Positions 13,341-18,326 of a DNA stretch of 18,326 bases are shown in pieces. The position numbers and the translations under genes were made by a program. The number at the start of each line of letters is the position of its first letter. Within the stretch, counting starts at the first letter, position 1. The stretch spans positions 1 through 18,326 of the forward strand of contig JAGLCE010000150.1 in assembly GCA_023146365.1 (NCBI GenBank), given 5' to 3'. Below the pieces are notes generated by a model that saw only the letters and a list, made by a program, of their open reading frames with translations, was not told the DNA's origin and did not search any database. Source of the stretch: Endozoicomonadaceae bacterium. Its GTDB lineage: Bacteria; Pseudomonadota; Gammaproteobacteria; Pseudomonadales; Endozoicomonadaceae.

Positions 13341-14141
13341 ATGACTCAAACAACACTTCATACGCTTGCTGATCTGAAGCAGTCTGGTGAAAAAATTACT
13401 TGCCTTACTGCTTATGATGCGACACATGCCAACCTAGTGAGTAGTAATGGAATAGAAGTAATTCTGATAGGCGATTCCTTGGGTATGGTCTGTCAGGGGC
13501 TTTCTAGTACCGTTCCTGTCAGCATTGATGATATGGTTTATCACACCCGTTGCGTTAGCCGTGGTAACCAAGATTCGTTGTTGATGGCTGACATGCCTTT
13601 TATGGGATGTGCCATTGAAGAGCAAGCCATGGTGAATGCCACAACGTTGATGCAAGCTGGCGCAGATGTTATCAAGCTGGAAGGTGGCAGCTGGTTATGC
13701 CCTATCGTTAAGAAATTGTCTGAACGGGGAGTTCCTAGCTGCCTGCATCTGGGGTTGACCCCGCAAACCGTTAGTATGCTGAGCGGCTACAGGGTTCAAG
13801 GAAGAGATGCCGCCAGCGCCAGTCGTATGATAGAAGACGCTTGTCTTCTTGAGCAGGCTGGAGCCAATATCTTGGTATTAGAGTGTGTGCCCACACAGTT
13901 AGCACGGGATATTACCGAGGCGGTCAATATTCCTGTGATTGGTATCGGAGCAGGACCCGACACAGATGGGCAAGTACTGGTTCTTTACGACATGCTGGGC
14001 ATGACTGCAGGCAAAAGTCCACGCTTCGTCAAAAATTTCATGGCAGAGACGGCCAGTCCGCAGGCAGCGGTAACGGCGTTTGTCAGTGACGTTAAAGAAG
14101 GACGCTTCCCGGAGGCAGAGCATGGATTTTATTCAGTATGA
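13341..14141 (+). CDS. panB: 3-methyl-2-oxobutanoate hydroxymethyltransferase
   Basis: First committed step of pantothenate synthesis: adds a hydroxymethyl group from methylene-tetrahydrofolate to 2-oxoisovalerate, giving ketopantoate. 266 residues, a full TIM-barrel enzyme. Metal and active-site residues occur at the E. coli numbers: Asp45 (ILIGDSLGMV), Asp84 (LLMADMPF), Lys112 and Glu114 (VIKLEGG) and the catalytic Glu181 (LVLECVP). VIGIGAGPDTDGQVLV is the conserved barrel-end block. Its stop overlaps the panC start by 4 bases (ATGA), so the two are translationally coupled. A 216-base gap separates it from the kinase, with TTGTCA at about 13276 but no convincing matching -10. Confidence 0.96.
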   Translation: MTQTTLHTLADLKQSGEKITCLTAYDATHANLVSSNGIEVILIGDSLGMVCQGLSSTVPVSIDDMVYHTRCVSRGNQDSLLMADMPFMGCAIEEQAMVNATTLMQAGADVIKLEGGSWLCPIVKKLSERGVPSCLHLGLTPQTVSMLSGYRVQGRDAASASRMIEDACLLEQAGANILVLECVPTQLARDITEAVNIPVIGIGAGPDTDGQVLVLYDMLGMTAGKSPRFVKNFMAETASPQAAVTAFVSDVKEGRFPEAEHGFYSV

Positions 14142-14986
14142 AAACTGTCTACAGCATAAATGACGCTCGGGACTCTATTCGCAGCGCCAAGACTCAAGGA
14201 CGTACCATTGTATTTGTACCTACCATGGGCAATCTGCATGATGGCCATCTGTCCTTGGTAAAAAAGGCGAGGGAGGTGGCTGACGAAGTGGTTGTTAGCA
14301 TCTATGTCAATCAGCTGCAATTTGGCCCGAACGAAGATTACGATAGCTATCCAATAACGTTTGAAGAAGATCAGGCACTACTGAACGCGCATGACGTTCC
14401 GTTACTCTTTGCGCCCTCTTCCCACGAAATTTATCCGGAAGGGGCAGAACATCATACGGTTGTGCGAGTCGATGCGCTAGATGGTATGCATTGTGGTAAA
14501 AGTCGTCCGGGATTCTTTACCGGAATTGCGACCGTTGTTGCCAAATTGTTCAATATCGTACAACCGAATTATGCTGTGTTCGGTGAAAAGGACTTTCAGC
14601 AGCTGTGTATTATTCGTAAAATGGTCGATGATCTGATGCTGCCACTGGAGATCATCGGCGCTCCCATTGCCCGCGCAGAGAACGGTCTAGCACTGAGCTC
14701 CCGTAATGGCTACTTGTCTGAGGAAGAAAAACAGACAGCTGCAATTTTATGGCAGACACTGATCAGGGCACGCAAGGCGATCATTGCCGGTGATCGGGAC
14801 TATGATGCTCTGCACCGTGTTGCGTTTGTCAAACTGGCTCGTGCCGGATTCAAACCAGATTACTTCAATATTGTTAGCCGTCATACGTTGCAACCTGCAA
14901 CCTTGGATGACAAAGAGTTAGTGATTCTGGCTGCGGCGGGTTTAGGTCGTGCCCGACTGATCGATAATATCCAGATTGATCTCTAG
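14138..14986 (+). CDS. panC: Pantothenate synthetase
   Basis: Joins pantoate and beta-alanine with ATP, via a pantoyl-adenylate intermediate. 282 residues, the usual length. HIGH-type motif VPTMGNLHDGHLSLV with His34 and His37; pantoate-binding NQLQFGPNEDYDSYP; GEKDFQQL; and the KMSKS-like SSRNGYLS. The ATG overlaps the panB stop (ATGA), so it lacks its own clear ribosome-binding site beyond GGAGGCAGAG within panB. panD, which supplies beta-alanine, follows after 119 bases. Confidence 0.96.
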   Translation: MKTVYSINDARDSIRSAKTQGRTIVFVPTMGNLHDGHLSLVKKAREVADEVVVSIYVNQLQFGPNEDYDSYPITFEEDQALLNAHDVPLLFAPSSHEIYPEGAEHHTVVRVDALDGMHCGKSRPGFFTGIATVVAKLFNIVQPNYAVFGEKDFQQLCIIRKMVDDLMLPLEIIGAPIARAENGLALSSRNGYLSEEEKQTAAILWQTLIRARKAIIAGDRDYDALHRVAFVKLARAGFKPDYFNIVSRHTLQPATLDDKELVILAAAGLGRARLIDNIQIDL

Positions 14987-15053
14987 GAATCCTGCTAATA
15001 GCCTCCTGTTAAGCTCTTGCTTGCCGAACCTGCGGGAAGGGTTTAACCTTCTA

Positions 15054-15074
15054 TTTCCGCTGGGGACTATCCCC
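15054..15074 (+). repeat. Upstream copy of a 21-base repeat flanking panD, with hairpin
   Basis: TTTCCGCTGGGGACTATCCC and one further C, matching 15491-15511 at 19 of 21 positions. The end of this copy folds as GGGGA-CTA-TCCCC (15062-15074). It lies 32 bases before the panD start, in the panC-panD gap. Confidence 0.6.
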
Positions 15075-15105
15075 GATTCGACGTGCGTTTCACAAAAGGG
15101 ATTCA

Positions 15106-15486
15106 ATGCACAATATTATGCTCAAGGCCAAGTTTCATATGGCCTCTGTGACCCATGCTGTTTTGAATTACGAGGGCTCCTGCGCCATTGATGGTGAGTG
15201 GCTGGATATGACGGGGCTGCGTGAATATGAGCAGATCCAGATTTACAACAAGGACAATGGCGAGCGTTTTACCACTTACATCATTCGTGGCGAAGAAGGT
15301 TCGAAGATGATTTCCGTGAATGGTGCCGCTGCATGGAAAGCATCAATAGGCGATCGAGTTATTATCTGTGCCTATGCGAGTTACTCTGAAAAAGAGCTGA
15401 TCGAGTATAAGCCAGCGTTGGTTTACCTGAATAAAGATAACACAATCAATCACACCTCTAACGCTATTCCGGTACAGCTCGGTTAA
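15106..15486 (+). CDS. panD: Aspartate 1-decarboxylase (pyruvoyl enzyme)
   Basis: Converts L-aspartate to beta-alanine for PanC. Made as a proenzyme that cleaves itself to create a pyruvoyl cofactor. The cleavage site is visible: Gly24-Ser25 in YEGSCAID, at the same residue number as E. coli. 126 residues. Other family blocks: MLKAKFHMASVTHA (N-terminus), NGERFTTYIIRGE, and ISVNGAAAWKASIGDRVII with the conserved Asn72 region. GMHNI is not in the family start; MHNIML aligns with E. coli MIRTML, supporting ATG 15106, which has AAGGGA just upstream. In many bacteria PanD needs PanM (PanZ) for maturation; none is visible here. Confidence 0.96.
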   Translation: MHNIMLKAKFHMASVTHAVLNYEGSCAIDGEWLDMTGLREYEQIQIYNKDNGERFTTYIIRGEEGSKMISVNGAAAWKASIGDRVIICAYASYSEKELIEYKPALVYLNKDNTINHTSNAIPVQLG

Positions 15487-15490
15487 ATCC

Positions 15491-15518
15491 TTTCCGCTGA
15501 GGACTAACCCCCTGAGCG
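15491..15518. terminator. Hairpin between convergent panD and yciH, containing the second repeat copy
   Basis: CGCTGAGG (15495-15502) pairs with CCTGAGCG (15511-15518), 7 of 8 positions, in the 17-base space between the two converging genes and running into the yciH stop. The segment 15491-15511 is the second copy of the repeat at 15054-15074. It may end transcripts from both sides; no long T run is present. Confidence 0.4.
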
Positions 15519-15827
15519 TTTGACCTGATAACCGAGTAGGGTTAACTCCGTGACCATGGCTTCAACATGGTCACCTTGTAGTTCAATATTGCCATCCTTA
15601 ACCGCGCCGCCACCGCCACAGCGTTTCTTTAGCTGTTTGGCTAACTTCTTCAAATTATTGCTTGTCATGGGTAAGTTCGTGATCACCGTGACCGTTTTTC
15701 CGCCACGGCCTTTTTTTTCCGGCCTTATACGAATAATGCCGTCTGTTTCAGGAGGCGTCTCTTCAGGCACTTCCTCACGAATACGACCTGCATCAGTGGA
15801 ATACACCAACTTGCTATTCTTACTCAT
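15504..15827 (-). CDS. yciH: SUI1/eIF1-family translation factor YciH
   Basis: Bacterial relative of eukaryotic initiation factor eIF1 that binds the small ribosomal subunit and influences initiation fidelity, mostly under stress. 107 residues. A short variable N-terminus with Pro/Glu-rich EEVPEETPPETD is followed by the SUI1 domain (about 29-105): IRIRPEKKGRGGKTVTVITN, then LKKLAKQLKKRCGGGGAVKDGNIELQGDH and the C-terminal LLGYQVKRSGG. The Cys-Gly-Gly-Gly-Gly block is the family hallmark. It follows the DUF2333 gene by 22 bases on the same strand, likely one transcript. GAGG upstream on the minus strand serves as ribosome-binding site. Confidence 0.94.
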   Translation of the reverse strand: MSKNSKLVYSTDAGRIREEVPEETPPETDGIIRIRPEKKGRGGKTVTVITNLPMTSNNLKKLAKQLKKRCGGGGAVKDGNIELQGDHVEAMVTELTLLGYQVKRSGG

Positions 15828-15849
15828 GCCTTTACATCCTCAGACAGAA

Positions 15850-16902
15850 TTACCCCTGTTCAAGTAGTCTGCGTAGATCAATAATCGCTGCGTTAGCACG
15901 GGAGATATAGTTAGCCATGACCAGTGAGTGGTTAGCTATAATACCGAAACCATTGCCATTCAGAATAAAGGGAGTTTTCAGTGGTTCCTGAGTTTCACGC
16001 AGCTCGCGGATGATCTGCCGCAAACTGACTTGGGCATTTTTCTTTTCCAGAACATCAGCAAAATCAACCTCCATGGCGCGCAAAAGGCAAATCAGCGCCC
16101 ATGAGGCGCCACGCGACTCATAAAAAATGTCATCAATTTTACTCCATGGTGTTTTGATGATGACTTCCGCATCGCTTGGAGTGGATTGTGTCGCGTTGGC
16201 ATCTCCTGCTAGGTCGGTGTTCAATCTTGACTTGCCAACACTTGCGCTCAGGCGCTGAGACAGCGAACCAAGACGAGTTTCTACATCTTTCAGCCAGTCT
16301 GTCAGGTTATCTGCGCGCGCGTAGAACTGAGCTACGTCGTCAGGGTCAGATAAGCGCAGCAGATAGCGGTTCAGACGATCGATACCATGGCGGTATTCAT
16401 CTTCAGTGGACGGTAATGCCCAGCTATTGGACTTAAAATTGAACAGAGGTTCAGCGATAGCCAGATCAGGATCTTCTCTGGATTGGGATTGCGAACGGCT
16501 GAGTTCTTTGCGCATTGCACGAATGAAATCCCGTAATTGAACCAGAACGCCAAGCTCCCAGTTCGGCATGTTATCCAGTAAAACGCTGGGAAGCATAATA
16601 TCATTACGCAGGTAGCCACCTGGTTTGTCCAGCAGGGTTTCACCGATCCGGATAGCGATTGTTGTCGAAGTAAAGCCCGGTACCACTAAGCGATTCAACT
16701 CCTCAGCTTTCTGCGCCGCTTCCAGTCTGACGTTGAGCAGCTCAGGCTCGCGACTCCAGTAAATACCCAGCACGATATTGAACAGCCCAAATACCGTGAT
16801 AAAGATAGTGATCAGCACATAGGCCGATTTCTGACCAGAAAACGGATTGCGCAGATAGTTGGCGGCTCTGGCAAGCCGATTCTTAGATCTGTCCAGTGAC
16901 AT
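15850..16902 (-). CDS. DUF2333 family inner-membrane protein
   Basis: 350 residues, function unknown. One N-terminal membrane helix (about 27-48, YVLITIFITVFGLFNIVLGIY) after a basic cytoplasmic start, then a large helical domain facing the periplasm: WSREPELLNV, LLDKPGGYLRNDIMLPSVLLDNMPNWELG, SWALPSTEDEYR and a C-terminal FILNGNGFGIIANHSLVMANYISRANAAIIDLR. The LLDKPGGYL.ND...P....DN.PNWE.G block is what I associate with DUF2333. A strong AAAGGAG lies 5-6 bases before the ATG at 16902. The pair with yciH is convergent to the pan genes. I recognise the family by these blocks and do not assign a role. Confidence 0.82.
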   Translation of the reverse strand: MSLDRSKNRLARAANYLRNPFSGQKSAYVLITIFITVFGLFNIVLGIYWSREPELLNVRLEAAQKAEELNRLVVPGFTSTTIAIRIGETLLDKPGGYLRNDIMLPSVLLDNMPNWELGVLVQLRDFIRAMRKELSRSQSQSREDPDLAIAEPLFNFKSNSWALPSTEDEYRHGIDRLNRYLLRLSDPDDVAQFYARADNLTDWLKDVETRLGSLSQRLSASVGKSRLNTDLAGDANATQSTPSDAEVIIKTPWSKIDDIFYESRGASWALICLLRAMEVDFADVLEKKNAQVSLRQIIRELRETQEPLKTPFILNGNGFGIIANHSLVMANYISRANAAIIDLRRLLEQG

Positions 16903-17545
16903 AATTTCTCCTTTATTCTGACAAGCCTTCCCCGTGTGTCGGTATTATGGGCAAACTTGGAAAGAACCTCTAGTATTTACGTAGAAATGAATGGGAATTA
17001 TCAGCATGTGGATTTCAGAATTGTATCCGTAAGGACGCACCATGGTCTGTGTAAAATTAGAGGAAACCTCACTGTTATTGCCATGAAACGCCTGCTACGC
17101 ATCGAGTCTTGGTGTCACTGTTACCGTAAACGTTAGCGGGTTAAGCCATTGATTGATCTGTTCCAGATGATCCACATCCGCCTGTGGTCGATCTGTTCAT
17201 CTCATTGGTTATCGCACTATCTGCCAGCCTAACCGCCCATATAGGACGCTTCTCATTGGTGCGACTAAAACTGTCGTTCAGTTTCTCGCCCTGTCTGGAC
17301 GCTGTTTCGTTTAAGTATTTATTGCGCGGATGGCTGAAATTCGCGTTGTTGATGTGCGGTGATGTGTATACATTGCTTTCCCTGAATTGCCTTCAAGGTG
17401 TGGTATAGCTGGGTCGCTATGTGTATAGTCTCACTGAGTGGATTCATAGTTTAGAAGGTTAGAGTGCCTGACTCATCATTATCGAGCCTGAATTATCGAG
17501 CCTGAATAGGTACTGTAACAAAGCAGTTCCAAACTGTACAAATTT
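16903..17545. other. Long gap without a supported gene
   Basis: About 640 bases between the DUF2333 gene and the tRNA. Open frames at 16936-17136 and 17184-17408 on the plus strand lack recognisable domains, codon style or good ribosome-binding sites; the second is hydrophobic and starts with GTG. The DUF2333 promoter must lie in the first 100 bases on the minus strand, but no clear boxes were found. The stretch may contain a worn-out gene that I cannot identify. Confidence 0.5.
17478..17505. repeat. Tandem duplication of a 14-base unit upstream of the tRNA
   Basis: ATTATCGAGCCTGA occurs twice in a row at 17478-17491 and 17492-17505, ending 40 bases before the tRNA. Both copies are exact, so the duplication is recent or maintained. 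It falls where the tRNA promoter is expected and may shift its spacing. Confidence 0.85.
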
Positions 17546-17622
17546 GGGCCTTTAGCTCAGTTGGTTAGAGCATCCGACTCATAATCGGCAGGTCCCCAGT
17601 TCGAGTCTGGGAAGGCCCACCA
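17546..17622 (+). tRNA. tRNA with CAU anticodon, probably tRNA-Ile2 (lysidine-type)
   Basis: A full 77-base cloverleaf with encoded CCA: acceptor GGGCCTT/AAGGCCC, D arm GCTC/GAGC, anticodon loop CTCATAA (CAT at 17580-17582), T arm CCCAG/CTGGG with TTCGAGT. CAU tRNAs are elongator Met, initiator Met or Ile2. Position 1 pairs, so it is not the initiator. C4-G69 and C5-G68 in the acceptor stem and CCGACTCATAATCGG in the anticodon arm match the features by which TilS picks tRNA-Ile2 in E. coli, as opposed to U4-A69 and A5-U68 of elongator Met. Reads AUA codons after lysidine modification. Positions 27 and 43 (U and C) do not pair, which is odd. tRNA call certain; Ile2 rather than Met likely. Confidence 0.95.
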
Positions 17623-17629
17623 TATTCAT

Positions 17630-17673
17630 TAATCATGCGCATTACTAAGCAAGAATCGCATGATTAGTTTCTT
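17630..17673 (+). terminator. Hairpin terminator after the tRNA
   Basis: TAATCATGCG (17630-17639) and CGCATGATTA (17657-17666) are exact reverse complements with a 17-base loop, followed by GTTTCTT. It lies 8 bases past the CCA end of the tRNA and fits a terminator or 3' processing structure. Confidence 0.55.
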
Positions 17674-17713
17674 CAAAAACCCAGCCGTACCAGCTAGAGT
17701 CGAAGTGTTCTAG

Positions 17714-18234
17714 CAGTCTGTCGGACTTAACGCCCCAATAATGAGATAATACAGACTCAAACCTACAACAAAGAACTTCCCATGAGCCGCTTTATTATCG
17801 CTGATAAAAATACTGATTATTGACTGCCGCCATCGCTCTGCGATTGGCTGCCGGAAGATCATCTTGCCGTTTTTGTTGCTGAAATTGTTGCCCAGCTCGA
17901 CTTAAGTGAAATAACTAACTAGTACCGCGGCAGTGGATCGAAGGCGCATCATCCTGCGAGGTTGCTGTGCCTGCTTATTTACGGTTACGCCACCGACGTT
18001 TTTTCCAGCCGTAAAATTGAACGCGCAAGTTACGACTCGATTGCCTTTTGCTACCTTGCCGCCAATGCGCCCCCTGATCACGATACCATTGCCCATTTTC
18101 GCCGTCGATTTCTGCCGTAGTTCGAAAATATTTTTGTGCAAGTGCTGATGCTTTCCGTGAAATGAATTTATTTAAGCTGGGGAAAATATCGCTCGACGGT
18201 ACAAAAATTAAAGCCAACGCCAGCAAGCACAAAG
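17714..18234 (+). pseudogene. IS1182-family insertion sequence remnant, 5' half of transposase
   Basis: The left end CAGTCTGTCGGACTTA (17714-17729), preceded by CTAG, matches the MITE end at 14 of 16 bases. From ATG 17782 the frame shows the IS1182 start LPPSL.DWLPEDHLAVFVAEIV, YGYATDVFSSRKIERASYDSIAF, DHDTIAHFRRRFL, and, after a frameshift near 18150, LGKISLDGTKIKANASKHKA, which carries the first catalytic Asp of the DDE triad. Stops interrupt it at 17821-17823 (TGA), 17920-17922 (TAG) and 18118-18120 (TAG, probably a former CAG). The remainder is cut off at the CAGGG of an ISAs1-type element that entered it. Inactive. It lies about 90 bases after the tRNA. Confidence 0.85.
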
Positions 18235-18326
18235 CAGGGCAAAAACATGATCATATATTAATCAGTCAAAGCACTTTCATCATGTAGTTTTCGCACCACC
18301 CACAATTTTTTAGTTTGTTCTTAATA
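18235..18326 (-). mobile_element. End of a second ISAs1-family element (runs off the window)
   Basis: CAGGGCAAAAACATGATCA at 18235 begins a stretch nearly identical to 1788-1880. Read on the minus strand it gives IKNKLKNCGWCENYMMKVL and a stop, the C-terminus of an ISAs1 transposase, here in a single frame and so better preserved than the left copy. It is inserted in the IS1182-type transposase remnant, after KHKA. Both ISAs1 copies in the window point the same way. Confidence 0.82.

Noticed and set aside
16936..17136. 66-residue open frame before the tRNA
   Set aside because: No recognisable domain and no ribosome-binding site; overlaps the expected DUF2333 promoter region.
17184..17408. 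Hydrophobic 74-residue open frame
   Set aside because: GTG start without a ribosome-binding site, no domain, Ser/Leu-rich composition as in chance frames.
1..18326. CRISPR array, rRNA, prophage, toxin-antitoxin or defence system
   Set aside because: No regularly spaced repeats, no rRNA-like sequence and no such protein motifs were seen in any frame.

Overview
The window is a conserved housekeeping block of a gammaproteobacterial chromosome, bounded on both sides by worn insertion-sequence debris. The order dksA - gluQRS - small membrane ORF - cbrA - cbrB - (secreted-protein gene) - pcnB - folK - deoxynucleoside kinase - panB - panC - panD is the Pseudomonas/Oceanospirillales type of arrangement. 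The AT-richer composition, the many decayed IS copies and the deoxynucleoside kinase beside folK suggest a marine or host-associated Oceanospirillales member (Endozoicomonas-like is a guess), not a true Pseudomonas.

Left flank (1-2947): the tail of a Wzz-type polysaccharide chain-length protein with a stop just upstream in its frame; a GGGTCA-bearing repeat patch and a strong 11-bp hairpin; a minus-strand orphan gene whose repeats resemble DUF2059; then a badly decayed ISAs1-family transposase. That remnant is itself interrupted by a 161-bp MITE with perfect 16-bp ends and a CTAG duplication. Removing the MITE and one CTAG rejoins one reading frame of the older transposase.

Core (2948-15486, all plus strand): dksA (ppGpp/RNA polymerase cofactor) and gluQRS (tRNA-Asp queuosine glutamylation) sit 9 bases apart. 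A two-helix small ORF overlaps the start of cbrA. CbrA is an SSS transporter fused to a histidine kinase, and CbrB is its sigma54-dependent response regulator; together they govern carbon/nitrogen balance in Pseudomonas. Just after cbrB, where Pseudomonas carries the CbrB-activated sRNA gene crcZ, there is a sigma54-type promoter and a separate strong sigma70-type promoter, both leading to an unrecognised secreted protein rather than an obvious CrcZ. pcnB (RNA polyadenylation), folK (folate), a deoxynucleoside kinase, and panB-panC-panD (pantothenate) follow.

Right flank (15487-18326): convergent minus-strand yciH (SUI1) and a DUF2333 membrane-protein gene; about 640 bp with no supported gene; a tRNA with CAU anticodon whose acceptor stem fits the lysidine-modified tRNA-Ile2 class; a hairpin terminator; an IS1182-type transposase pseudogene whose end matches the MITE; and the start of a second ISAs1-family copy in the same orientation as the one on the left. 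The IS1182/MITE and ISAs1 families therefore occur on both sides of the core block.
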